Assembly (NCBI GenBank): GCA_963675135.1
Contig: OY776129.1
Location: forward strand, 59,335,028 to 59,399,027
DNA from: Galeopsis tetrahit
Lineage: Eukaryota; Streptophyta; Magnoliopsida; Lamiales; Lamiaceae
Direction of reading: 5' to 3'
Length of the DNA stretch: 64,000 nucleotides
Part shown: piece after piece, positions 19,369 through 31,655 of the stretch
Layout of the letters: each line of letters begins with the position of its first letter
Numbering within the stretch: the stretch's first letter is position 1
Translations under genes and position numbers: made by a program
The notes under the pieces: model-generated
What the model was told of the DNA's origin: nothing
Database searches by the model: none
The model's input: the letters and a program-made list of their open reading frames with translations, nothing else

Positions 19369-20279
19369 ATGGCAGGTACGCACAGAGAAAGAATCGAATT
19401 GTTAGAGAAAAGATTTGAACAATTGGAGGCAGGAATGACAAGTATGGGACGTACGCTGGAGAAATTGAATCAATCGATCAACAAGGTCGACGGAAATCGA
19501 AGATAGACGCGACGAGCTCGTCGTCGGAAGGAACCGAAACGACAGAAACAAGTTATGGGGAGGAAAACATCAACCCCATGCACGCGCACCAAGGGGAACG
19601 TGACGAACGACACAGACGGGAAAACCGATACAACGATGACCGGAGAAGAGGGAGGCCGAAGTTGTCCTGCCCAACGTTCGACGGAAAGGAACCCATCACA
19701 TGGCTTAACAGGGTAAGCCAATACTTTGACTTGAACGACATTGAGCGGAAGGAAAGGGTCAAGTATGCAGCATACTATTTAGATGGGGAAGCAAACATGT
19801 GGTGGCAGTGGCTCACGCGGGTATACAAGAAAAAGAACAAAACAATTAAGTGGAAACACTTTGAACAAGAACTGATGGCAAGGTTTGGGCCGTCTAACTA
19901 TCATGACTATGATGAGGCCCTCACTCAACTCAAACAAACGGGCACGTTGAGAGAATACCAAAAAGAATTCGAAAGAATCGCGAGCCGGGTACAAGATTGG
20001 CCGGAAAAGGCCTTAGTCGGAGCGTTTATTGGTGGGTTACGACCTGAATTGGCATCGGAGGTGCGCGTTTATCGGCCCAAGACATATATGGAGGCCATCG
20101 ATCTTGCACGATTGAGAGACGATCACCACGGCAATGTTAAAAGGGGCAACCGAACTGAATCAAGAAAAGCGAATTTCAGCGCAACCGAGTCGAAGGGTGG
20201 AGGATCGAATTACAATAACTTCCAAGCTGTCAATAACCGAACTGGACCACCAAATGTGAAGCGATTATCATGGGAATAA
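19369..20279 (+). pseudogene. Chromovirus gag, frameshifted and with a stop
   Basis: ATG 19369 opens MAGTHRERIELLEKRFEQLE (coiled coil) and stops at 19504-19506. The rest of gag is one frame over and open from about 19503. It contains the gag core SCPTFDGKEPITWLNRVSQY, ANMWWQWL, LMARFGP and LVGAFIGGLRPELASEV. It ends at TAA 20277-20279, directly followed in frame by MQKKREQGLCFNCDEKF, the zinc knuckle. The TAA sits where a Glu codon is expected. One indel and one nonsense change thus separate what is normally a single gag-pol frame. Confidence 0.82.
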
Positions 20280-22012
20280 ATGCAAAAGAAGCGAGAACAG
20301 GGGTTATGTTTTAATTGTGATGAGAAATTCGTACCCGGGCACAGATGTCAAAACAAACAAGCCTTCTTGATTGAACCGGAAGAATCTGAGGCCGAAGAAG
20401 CAAATAACTCAGCCGAAGATGAAGGACGAGAGGCTGCGGAGATCTCAGTCCATGCTATCACAGGGGTACATGGGCCAAAGACGATGAAGTTTACGGCATG
20501 GGTCAAAAAGAACAGAGCAGTGGTATTAGTGGACAATGGGTCTTCTCACAATTTTATTAACATCAGGTTAGCCAAGAAAATGAACCTATTAGCAGTAGAT
20601 GTTGAACCATTCAAGGTCCGAGTGGCCAATGGGAAGGGAATCGCTTGTGATAAACAATTCAAGAGCATTCCTATCTGTATGCAAGGAGTGGAGGTGATCG
20701 TAGACCTGTATGCCTTACCTCTTGTGGGGCCGGATATTGTATTAGGCGTCCAGTGGCTCGAAAAACTGGGGAAGGTAACTACGGACTATGGCAAGGGAAC
20801 GATGGAGTTTATGTGGGGAGGCAATATAGTGACGCTACAATCAAGGTTAGAAGAACAACCGAAGGAGGTGGACATCAAGAGTATCGAAAGCATGAGGAAA
20901 CGAGGAGCCCAATGTTACGCGATTCAGATTGTAAAAAGTAAATTGGAGCAAACATCAAGAACTACAAATCACCCAGGCGATGTAGCCAAGCTACTCCAAG
21001 AGTTTGCTCGAATCTTTACGGAACCACAAGGATTACCCCCAAACAGAGCATTTGACCATCGAATTACCTTGAAGGACGAATCACAGCCCATTAATGTGCA
21101 CCCCTATCGGTATGCACATTTCCAGAAGACAGAAATCGAGCAGCAAGTTAAGGACATGTTAACAAAAGGGTTGATCAAACCCAGTTCTAGCCCTTTTTCT
21201 TCACCAGTATTGCTCGTCAAAAAGAAAGAAGGGACATGGCGCTTTTGCACCGATTACAGGGCCCTGAATGCAGCAACGGTCAAAGACAGGTTTCCTATAC
21301 CAACTATCGACGACATGCTTGACGAACTTGGGGGGTCGAAATATTTTACAAAACTCGATTTAAGGGCAGGCTATCATCAGATAAGAGTAGCGGAGGAGGA
21401 CACGCATAAGACGGCATTTCGCACACATCAAGGCCATTATGAGTATCTCGTAATGCCCTTTGGACTATGCAACGCACCGTCAACTTTTCAGGGAGCAATG
21501 AATTCCATTTTTTCATCTCATTTACGTAAATTCGTTATCGTATTTTTTGACGATATATTGATTTACTCTAGGACATGGGAAGAGCATATGGAGCACCTCA
21601 GAGCAGTATTGACCATTCTGGACAAGCACGAATTTTACATCAAAGAAACAAAGTGCACATTCAGCCAAACCTCAGTCGAATATTTAGGCAATGTCATTAC
21701 CGAGAAGGGTGTGGAGGTTGATCAATCCAAAATTCAAGCCATGCAGACATGGCCAAGACCTAAGGATTTATCCGCATTAAGAGGATTCTTGGGATTGACC
21801 GGATACTATAAGAAATTTGTACAGGATTACGGGACCATCGCTAAGCCGTTAACCGAACTCACCAAGAAAGGGGGATTTAAGTGGACAGAAGGGGCGGAAA
21901 AAGCATTTAATCAACTCAAATTAGCTATGACCAAGACTCCAGTTCTAGCCATGCCCAACTTCGGACTGCCATTTGAGATTCACACAGATGCGAGTGATTT
22001 TGGGATCGGTGC
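20280..22012 (+). pseudogene. Chromovirus zinc knuckle, protease, RT and start of RNase H
   Basis: The zinc knuckle CFNCDEKFVPGHRC opens the ORF. The protease region has VLVDNGSSHNFI; the family norm is D-S/T-G, so the Asn is unusual and may impair catalysis. RT blocks follow: YRALNAATVKDRFPIPTID, LRAGYHQIRV, MPFGLCNAPSTFQ, and the catalytic FFDDILIYS. RNase H begins PFEIHTDASDFGIGA, where the copia element is inserted after target GGTGC (22008-22012). The frame resumes correctly at 36621. Confidence 0.88.
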
Positions 22013-23458
22013 TGTTGGTCCCTGAACGAGTAGTGAATGGGTTTAAAGTCTAGAGGGGAGGGGTGAATAGACTTTAAAACTTTTTCAAACAGAGTTGGGA
22101 ACCTCTTCTGATTGCTATGTCAACTGGACTGCAAGTCTGCTGGTCCAGATGACTATAGTGATCTGACTGAGGAGGTTATATGCGGAATTATGGTGGCCCT
22201 GGTTTAGACTCGTTCTTGTAACTTGTTTTACTTAATGAAAATACTCAGCTGATGCTGGTTTGAAAGTTATGGCCTTGTTTTGAAGAGTGTTGAAATCACA
22301 GTATGCACTATATAATAATGAATGTAAAAGCAGAAATGTAAAGTGCAGAAAGTAAATAACACCGGATTTATAGTGGTTCGGATATACGTTCCTACGTCCA
22401 CTCTCACGTCCTAACGTGATGTTTAATCCCTTTAATTTCCACAAATTACAAGGTTCTTGACCTTTATAGTCCCAAGGTTAGGACTTTGAGATCTGAGCCG
22501 TCCTAACAGCTACGGTCTCCACAAGTGATTGTAAGCACTTGCACTTTAAGGGGTTTCAAAAACTTTAACCTTTCGGTGAGGGTTTGGGGTTTTTGAGGTG
22601 TATCCAACTAATGGTTCAAGCTTATAATTTGCTTAACCACTATGCCTAAAACAATTGATATACAATATGAACAGGTTTCAGGTTCTTAAGGGTTGGATAG
22701 AAATCACTTAAGAGCTATAGATAATCTAATGGTTTCTGGCTCTTTTGAGAATTCTTAGAACTGTATGGCTTTAGCTTTGATTGCTTGCTTGGCTTGTTGA
22801 ATTCTCTCTTGTGACTTCGTACACACATTTTGTGATTTCTCATCCTCTTGTATTTATAATGGAGATTGGTTGCAACTAGCCGTTGGAGTTGACTAGCCGT
22901 TTGAGCAATCTTTCCATAATAGCTTGATTCCTTGATTCCAGCCGCTTGATTGCTTCAATCCTGGGATCATGTCAATCTTCTAAATAAGGTAGGTCTTCGT
23001 TTGAATTGCAAGATGACTTAGGAATCAGCCGAGTCCTGGAAGAGCACATAGTCTTCTGATCTGTACTTCTAGTCTTCTGACTACTCTTCTGGCCTTAGGT
23101 CTTCTGTCTTCTGATATCAGACGAGTAACACTCTTCTGATCTGGAAATTCTTTGTACTGCTTTTAGGCCATCTTCAATCTGGGACTCCATCAGATAGGTA
23201 GGTATACAAGCACCTTAACTTATCTGGTCTTCAAGGATCTTCTAGTCTTCATGTCTTCTACTCTTCTCATCTTGAGGATAGGCATGTAAGCCAGGACTGT
23301 GCTGATCAGCTGATATCAATACAGTTGATCACACAAGACTAGTCTAAGTTGTTCTATACAAGTCAGCTGATCCTATTACATTTATAAACTCTAAGTGTTT
23401 TGGCCATCAAAACTATTCTAACATCAAGTGGGGCTTAGGATGAATTTATATCCCAACA
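22013..23458 (-). repeat. 3' LTR of the copia element
   Basis: 1,446 bp. The section 23040-23350 is dense in GTCTTCTGA and in the palindromic CTGATCAGCTGATATCA. Confidence 0.93.
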
Positions 23459-23472
23459 ATTTCCCCCTTTTT
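23459..23472 (-). other. Polypurine tract of the copia element
   Basis: The minus strand reads AAAAAGGGGGAAAT directly before the 3' LTR. Similar G5 tracts lie upstream near 24548, 28490, 29230 and 31155. Confidence 0.85.
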
Positions 23473-23681
23473 GATGAAGCCAAAACTATACTTGATAGAT
23501 GCTCTTAATGAAATAAGATAAGAGTTTATAACATGCTAAGACTGAAGCATCTGATGAAGACAATGAGAATTTGTCTTGTAAGCAAAAAGAACTATAACTT
23601 GAATATATATAGAGCTTTTACAGATTACAAGTAATAGTTTCTTTAAACTTCTAAAGTAGTCTTCATCAGGTCTTCTGATCT

Positions 23682-26600
23682 TCAAATGCGGTAGGCAAGG
23701 TACAGTCGAGCTCGAACTTCTTCCATGTGCTGTACATCTGTAACATTCTCCTCTTCATAGATCTTGTACAGAATCTTCTTGATTTCTATCATGTTGGCTC
23801 TTCCTGAATCCAGAAGGGGTGCATCCCATTTGGGTTCTTCAGGAGTTAGGATTCTGCAGTTGTCAAGTCCTTTGGCTGTCTTGACAATTTCTTCCCAGAA
23901 CTCTGGATCTTCAATGTTCATGAAATGGGAGAATTGAAGAAATTCTTCTTCATAAGAAGGGAGAGGGCCAAATTTCCTTACTATGTGGTGTTGAATTTGC
24001 CACTTCTTCTTCAGGGGATACCATCTTGGTAGTTCATCTTGAAGGGCTAAGTAATCCACATAATTGCTGTCAAACACTAGGACATTGTCTTCTTGTGCTT
24101 TGTCCTTCATTGCTTTCCTGAGTTTGGCAATTCTTCTTTCAAATTTGGCTTTGACTGCCTTCGCATCATTCAGCTTCTTTTGCTTAAGCTCTTGAGCTTC
24201 AAGCAATTTCTTTTTCTTCAACTCTAGAGCCTCTTTCTCTTCTGCAGTAGGCTCTGCTGGAGCTGATCTCTTGCTGGTCTGAGCTGACTGAGCTTGCTCA
24301 TCTGCCTTTCTTTTCCTTGTCATTCTCTTTTCAGAAACTTGTTCTACAGGAGCATTGATCTGTAGACTCTTGGCAGGAGCTTGAGTGGGTGCTTGAGTAT
24401 CTTCTAGAGCAATTTCTTTGTCTTTGCCTTGCCTGTTCTTGATTTTGCTCTTTAAACCACCCAAGGTTTCAGTCAAGTCATATTGTGCTACTACCAGTTC
24501 AGCTTGCTGGGCAGTAGACTTCTCTAGAGCCTTTATCAACATATCTTCCCCCTTTTTGGCTTCAGCAAGTGCAGCCGCAAAAGGCTTCATGGAATTCATG
24601 ATTTCCACTTTCAGAGTTTGTTTCAGTGCCATGGCATTGACCTTGGCAACTTGGGTCAGATGGGTTATGTTGTGCTCTAGAACTTCAGCATGTGAATTGG
24701 AGGAGGAGGCAGCTTCAAATCTAGTTGTAAGAGCTTCCAACTTGGCTGCTGTTTCCTTCAGCTGAGTCTGCAGTTTCTCATTCTCCTCTGCAGCTGTTTT
24801 AAGAAGAGCTTGTCCTTCAGTGGCTCTTGCTTCAGCATCCTCAATTCTTGTCTTGTAGGTGGTCTCCATGCGGTGCATCTCATCAGTGTAAAGATCAGCA
24901 AACCTTTTGGAGGTGTCGGCTGATGACTTCTGATAGGTACTCAAGTATTCTCCTATCTACTGATGAAGTGCTTCACCAAACTTGTCTTCAACATCAAGAA
25001 TCTGGTCATGAAGACGAGTCTTCTGTTCCCTTGCAGCTTTCTCAACATATCTTCCTAGCTGCAGGCCTAAACCTTTCTCAAAGTGCAAGTCTATTGCAGC
25101 TTTGACCTGGGAGCAGATGTCTGCTGTAAGGTCAACAAATGGGGTAGAAGTAGAGGGTGTACCTTGAGGCTTTGGATGAACAATAATTTCTTTTCCTCTC
25201 TCTTCGGCTGATAGGTACTCCTCATTGAGGTAGCAGGTAGTGGCCTTAGTCAGATGGGTCATGATTCGTTTGCCTGCATCCTCTTGATTGTCAATGAAGT
25301 GAGTCAGATCGTCTGAAGGTCTGAAGTGAGCTGGTATTCTGACTACTTCTCTTTCAATCTCTTCTTTGTCAGCTAGTGCAGCTGAGTCTTCAGCAGGGGC
25401 AGCTGAGTCTTCCACCAAGGCTGGTGCAGCTGATTCCTTCATCTTTGCTTGTTCAGCTGTCTGCTGATCCGATGAACCTACTGGGATAGGGACATCAGCA
25501 GTGGAGACTCCTAGGATCCGGTTGCAGACTGCAGTTAGTGCCTCATCTGATAGCAGCTGAGCAAAGGATTTAACTTGAGCAACTTCCTTTTGCTCCATCT
25601 CCCAGTCGAGGAAGTGTTCCTTTCCTCCCATTCCTTCCATGACATCAAGAAAGTCATCTACATCATCTCTTCTGAGCTCAATCCAAGTGCATACCCTAAG
25701 CACTTGTTCAAACTGGATTGAAGTCTCATCAACTCCAGGGATGGTGGTCTTGAGCAGGTTGGCTATCTTCATCCTCATTATCTTTTCTGTTTGGCACATG
25801 GGGTTGTGCACCATTCGGAACTGAGGTTGAGAAGGACCAGGTTGAACCAGGTCTTCTGGTGCCAAGTCTTCTGGAGCAGAAGGGACAATGATGGTAGGGG
25901 TTTGGGTAGTTGGGGCATTTTCCTCTGCTGTGTGAGTATCAGCAGGGATTTGGGAAGTGATTTCTTCTTGTTGGGTAGGAGGTTGGGATTGATCTTCAGT
26001 AATTTGTTCATCAGCAGGGTTATGGGTCTGCTGGTCTGGTTCAGTTTCATCTTGAAGATCAGTAGGTGTTTGAGCTTGATGATCTTGGACATTTGCTGTT
26101 TGAATATCAGCAAGGATTGTGGATATAATCTGAGTTTGATCATCAGCAGGGTGTGTGGAGGTGGTCTGAGGTTGGTTGTCTACTGTTTGAACATCAGCAG
26201 GGTTAGGCTGGGCTTGGTCCTCTGCTGTGTGAGTATCAGCAGGGATTTGGGCATCAGTGTGTGAGGGTTCAGATGGGTTGGTATCATCAGAAGGGTTGAA
26301 GGATGAAATAGGGGCTATGCTCATTGGAGTAGGGAGCCTGGATTTCTTGGCTTTCTTTGTGAAAGAAGAAGTGTTCTTCTTTCTCTTCTGACCCTTTGAT
26401 AGTTTAGAAGGTGTGAAAGTGAGAGAGGGGTTAGAAGTACCTGCCTTTTTCAAAGGAGAGGCAATGGGAGTGACATCTGAATCAGATGGGGAGATGAGCC
26501 CTGATCTGATCAGATATCTTCTTTGTGCTAAGGTCTGATTGTCATCATCATCCTCTTCAGCAACCTTCTTTTGAGCCTCTTCTTTCGATGGCTCCTCTTC

Positions 26601-27491
26601 TTCTTCAGCAGCAGAGTTAAGAGTGGACTCTTCTGCCTTTTCAATAACATCTTTGGAAGATGCTTCAGCTAACAGCTTCTTCCTCTCTTCTTTCAACCTT
26701 GCTGCCTCAGCAAGAGCGTCCTTCCTTAGATAATATTTGGAGATGTGGAAGGTCTTGTGAGGTCCCATCTTGTACTTTCTTGGGAGTACTTCTGGAAGGA
26801 TGATACTCAGCTTGTTGACAAAGTTGACAGTTGAGGTTACCTTCCATTCTCTTGATTGAAGGTCCAAAGTCACCTTCTTGGCTTCAAGAGCAATTCTGTC
26901 CAAGAAAAGCCCTTGCCAGTCTCCATCAATCTGATCCCAGATTGCAGCCATAACTCTAACCTTTAGAGTAGTAACAACATCATGACTGAATGTGTTACCT
27001 AGCAACATCTTGCCTGCTATATCCATCAAGGTTTGGAACTTAGGTTCTAGTTGGGATTTCTTGAGTCCAGAGGCATCAGCAGCCTTGATTCTCCCATCAG
27101 TGAACATCTCCATGTACTCTTTCTCCTTATTCATGATGTAGGTGGAGATATTGATCTTCCCCCTTGACAAACCAAATAGTTCCTGAAGGATTTCCCTTGT
27201 GACCTTGACCTTGTGTCCACCCATGACACTTTCAACATACGATCCCTTCATCACAGCGTTTGCATAGAAAGCCAGCACATCTTGTTCATAAACGTTGGTG
27301 GGTGCTGCTTCCAGAAAATCTCGAAGGTTGAGGTTGATGCAACGGAGAAGGATTTCCTTGTTTGCAGCTGTGTGTTTGCCTTTGAAAAACAGAGCATTCT
27401 CTGTGAACATCTTCCCTTCCTTGGACCACTTTGCAGCATCCAAGGTGCTAGTGCTCTTGGTCTTCTCGTCGTAAATTTCAATGATTGCCAT
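23682..27491 (-). pseudogene. Env-like 3' ORF of the copia element, one in-frame stop
   Basis: The first segment (27491-24957, 844 codons) begins MAIIEIYDEKTKSTSTLDAA. Residues about 1-280 resemble the putative plant transposon protein domain of Sirevirus 3' ORFs (DVLAFYANAV, VTREILQELFGLSRG). Then come an acidic/Lys-rich stretch, a basic NLS-like GQKRKKNTSS..KKAKKSR, a Gln/Thr/Pro/Asp repeat region with PAD-x-QT and TAE-x-Q units (about residues 400-560), and a conserved tail. A TAG at 24957-24959 after FGEALHQ stops it. The same frame is open again to 23682 (ATG 24944) with long coiled coils (ENEKLQTQLKETAAKLEALT) and a Lys/Glu-rich region. Without the TAG it would be about 1,270 residues. 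I see no convincing signal peptide or membrane anchor, so env-like is a positional name only. A TATA-like TATATAT lies about 116 bp upstream of the ATG. Confidence 0.8.
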
Positions 27492-29384
27492 AGTATATTT
27501 TGAGTGTTAGGTTTTGAGAGCTTGAACGAAATTTGCAGAACGAGAGAGTATCGAGAGCAATAGGGTATTGTGAGCGAAAGGGTTTGGAAGAGTTTTAAGG
27601 GTGTGCATATATACTCCAACAAATCTTGATCTAACGGTCAGATTTGGGTTAATTGTGGAGTAGAGCCCAAGATTTTCCTTCTTTGATTTTGGGCCTTCCT
27701 TTAAATTTGCCGGCTGAATTTGCCATGTGGCAACAGTTGATTTGCTGGCAATTTGGTAATTGAGTATTAATGACATCATTACCAAAAATAGTCGTTGTGA
27801 CTAATTTTGTGGCAAGAATTGATCATCAAGGCCGTTTTTTTTTTTTTTTTTATAAGTGAATTGCATTCCTTATATAGGCCAATTTGTTTAATTACATTCA
27901 GGAATAAATCTAGAATGAATTACATGATCAAAGATAGTCATTAAAACTCAAAAATCAAGTGATCTGATCAGCAGAGTGAAGTCTTCTGATTTCCTGAAAA
28001 GGTCTGCTGATTTCTCTTGGAAGTCTTCTGGTCAGCTGAGTTGGTCTTCTGATCAGCTGAGTGGAGGATTGAGATTTGCTGAGTAAATCTTCTGTGCTTT
28101 GAAGGTCCAACTTGGCTTGATGGATCCTTCATTGTTGCTGTGATGATCCAACCTGGATGATGGATCTTCCAGCTTTATTGTGAGTGGTGATCCAACCTGG
28201 TTTGATGGATCTTCCAGCTCTATCTCTGAATCAAGTAGGACCATCAAATCAATATGTATATCAGCCTGGATGGTATCCCACTGGTTCAGGTTGCCCTTAC
28301 CATCTGATGTTCCTCATCATCAGATGGGTTGTAGCATCAATTGTGTCCTAATTGAATCTCTTCGCTACTCTTGAAAGAGAAGGAAGATTGGAAGAGGCTT
28401 CAATGGAGTCGAAGAGAGGGCCATGGACTCAGCCTTCATGTTCTGTTTAGACACAATAGCTTTTGATAACAAGCTCTCCATGTAGAACTTCCCCCTGGAG
28501 AAGAAGCTCTGCTTGTTTGCTACTTTGTCCTCTGCATCTCTCTTTCCTCTAGTTTTCAATAAGGACTTCTCTCTTTCCTCTAGTTTTCATAGACATACTT
28601 ATGTTGGTTAAACCAAGTATGCTGATCTGCATCATCTTCATCTTCTGGACAAATCTTCATCTCCTTCACCCAAGACTTTGGTTGAAGAATGATCTCCATT
28701 CCATCTTTTCTTTCAATCTTCTCCATACCTGAAACAAAAATTGTAGTTGGTGATTTGTGTTCTTAGGTGTTCTCATAACTTCCTCCTTTTATAGGGGTAG
28801 AAATGAGGTAGTGGAGTGAAAGATGACAAAACTATAGAGTTGATAGGTCTGTATTTCTGAAAAGTTACTTCTTAAGATCAACAATGACATTCTTGATCTA
28901 AGGGTTCACATTTAAAGATATTCAGACTTTATCTTATGGAATGCAGAATTTATAAATTTTGAGCAAGAGTTATTTGAAATCCGTACTGTGCATGCATACT
29001 GTTGAGTCGGTGGTGTATTAATCCAACCAAGTATAACTCAATAGTACACTGTATTTATGTATATAAATAAAGTATTTTATGAAGAATAGTTTATTATTAT
29101 ACATAGTATACATTGCTGGGAATAAAGAGATCAAATAACTTTGTTCAAGTCTACTGTATATATATATGATATGATATGCAATGCAGATTTTAGAGTATTT
29201 CATCAAGGATTCTTAAGGTATCATTGATTCCCCCTTGATTAGATGACTATAAGTTTTCCCTCAGCTTTATTTGTCTTCATTGGGAAAGAACTTACCTGAA
29301 GATGAGGGTGTCTATTCACCTCATCTGATCCTCCTAGTCTGCTGCACTTGGGTCAGCTGAGGTTTTCAGCTGATCTTTCCTTCT
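27492..29384 (-). other. Spacer between pol and the env-like ORF of the copia element
   Basis: Non-coding as far as I can see. On the minus strand it has CCTATATAAGG (27869-27878), an 18-19 base A tract beside it (plus-strand T run at about 27835-27851), and TATATATGCAC near 27603-27613. Short repeats such as GATCCAACCTGG (near 28145 and 28190) and CTCTCTTTCCTCTAGTTTTC (near 28540 and 28569) also occur. Small ORFs at 28053-28559 show no recognisable domain. Confidence 0.6.
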
Positions 29385-31655
29385 TCATGTGCTTGGGTCC
29401 AGGAGTCCTAAGCTGTAACATAGGGTTTTGAACCTTTCTTCAGCTAGGGGCTTAGTCAAGATGTCTGCTCTTTGGATATCTGTGTGAATTTTCTCCATCT
29501 TGATGTCCTTCTTTTCAAAGTGGTCTCTTATAAAGTGGTGTCGAATGTCGACATGCTTGCACCTTGTGTGGAGGACTGGATTTTGAGTGATGGCAATGGC
29601 ATTGCTGCTATCACAATAAATATGGACTTCTCTTGCCTCTACATTGTAATCCTTGAGTTGTTGAACTAGCCAGAGCAGCTGACTACAACAACTACCAGCT
29701 GCCATGTATTCTGCTTCAGTGGTGGAGGTTGCAACTGAGGTTTGCTTCTTAGAGAACCATGATATCAGCTTGTTGCCTAGAAATTGACAGGTTCCAGATG
29801 TGGATTTCCTATCAATTCTACATCCTCCATAATCTGAGTCAGAATAGCCACTCAATTCTAGATTGTCATCAGCAGGGTACCATAGTCCTAGGTTGACTGT
29901 TCCTTTTAGGTACTTGAGAATCTTCCTTGCTGCTTCTAGATGACTTTGCTTTGGGTTTGCTTGAAACCTAGCACATACTCCTACAGCAAATGTTATGTCT
30001 GGTCTGCTAGCTGTAAGATATAGTAGAGATCCAATCAGTGCTCTATATTCAGCTTGATCAACTGCCTTTCCAGACTCATCTGGTTCCATTTTGAAAGATG
30101 TCATCATTGGAATCCTTGCAGTCTTGCTTTGTAGGGCTTTGAATCTTTCTAATAGGCTCTTGGTATACTTGGACTGGTTGATGAAGATCCCTTCTGAACT
30201 CTGCTTGACTTGAAGTCCTAGAAAATAATTCATCTCACCCATCATGCTCATTTCAAACTTTCCTTGCATAAGTTCAGAGAACTTCTTGCACATCTCTTGA
30301 TTGGGTGATCCAAATATAATATCATCTACATATATTTGCACCATTAGGATGTCTTCTCCTTCTTGTATTCTGAAAAGAGTTCTATCCACTTTGCCTTTTG
30401 TATATCCATTGTCAAGTAGGAATTGTGACAATGTGTCATACCAAGCTCTAGGGGCTTGTTTTAGACCATAGAGGGCCTTCTTTAGTCGATATACTTGATC
30501 ACCTTTTTCAAAACCTGGAGGCTGCTCTACATATACTTCTTCTACCAGAATACCATTTAGAAAAGCACTCTTGACATCCATTTGATATACCTTGAAGCCC
30601 ATATATGATGCATAAGCTAGAAACAGTCGTATGGCTTCTAATCTGGCTACTGGAGCAAAGGTTTCATCATAGTCAATCCCTTCAGATTGAGAGTATCCTC
30701 TTGCAACTAGCCTAGCCTTATTTCTAGTTATCACATCATTTTCGTCCTTCTTGTTCTTGAATACCCACTTTGTTCCTACTACATTGTGGTTTTCAGGACG
30801 ATCTACCAATTCCCAGACTTCATTTCTTTCGAATTGGTTTAGTTCTTCTTGCATAGCAGTGATCCAATTGCTATCTGTCATTGCTTCTTCTATGTCAGCT
30901 GGTTCAATGTTGGATAGGAAAGCACACCAGCAGAACATAGATGATTGTGAGTTCTGATTCAGTTGTCTTCTTGTCTTGACACCTGAGTCAGCTCCTCCTA
31001 AGATGAGGTTTGATGGATGGTTGTTTCTCCATGTATGCCTCACAGGAGTATCTGCATTGGATGAGCTTGGATTCTCATCTGATCTAGTGCCATCAGGAGG
31101 GTTGACTTGATTAGGTCGATCATCATCTGTATCTTGAGTGTCAAAGAGATCATTCCCCCTGGCATTTGGGATTGGTGCATCTTGATTCTGGTCAGCTTGT
31201 CCTGCTTGAGTTTGAGATCTAGTGACAGGTCTATGAGGCTTATCCTCCTCTGGTTCTTCAGGGAAAGGTTCATTGACTTCAATGAACTCATCTGGTTTGG
31301 ACTTGATCACTAGATGTCTCATCTGATCTGCAGCTGAGTTTGTTTCTACTGCATTCTTTTCACAAGATTCATCAAAAACAACATGAGGTGTTTCTTCCAC
31401 AAGAAGGGTTCGTTTGTTGAGTACTCTAAATGCTTTGCTAGTTGAGGAGTATCCTAAAAATATCCCCTCATCTGCTTTGGCATCAAAAGCATTCAACTTA
31501 CTCTTCCCATTGTTGTGAATGAAACACTTACAACCAAATATATGAAAGTAAGATACTCTTCTCATGTATTTTATGAATACCTGACCTGTTTTGAGTGTGA
31601 CAAGCTGTGTTGATGGCTTCTGCCCATAGCTTCTTGGGAGTGGAGAATTCAGCAA
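29385..31655 (-). pseudogene. Copia pol: end of integrase, RT and RNase H
   Basis: This is open in a frame different from the integrase ORF that overlaps it at 31655-31528. It begins in the integrase C-terminal region (SYFHIFGCKCFIHNNGKSKL, FLGYSSTSKAFRV), passes a Ser/Asp/Pro-rich linker and enters RT: WVFKNKKDENDVITRNKARL, QMDVKSAFLNG, LYGLKQAPRAWY and the catalytic YVDDIIF. RNase H follows: YSDSDYGGCRIDRKSTSG, STTEAEYMAAG, IYCDSSNA, HTRCKHVDIRHHF, and ends TKPLAEERFKTLC...LLDPST. The RT and RNase H domains look intact; the upstream frame break would prevent normal expression. Confidence 0.9.
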
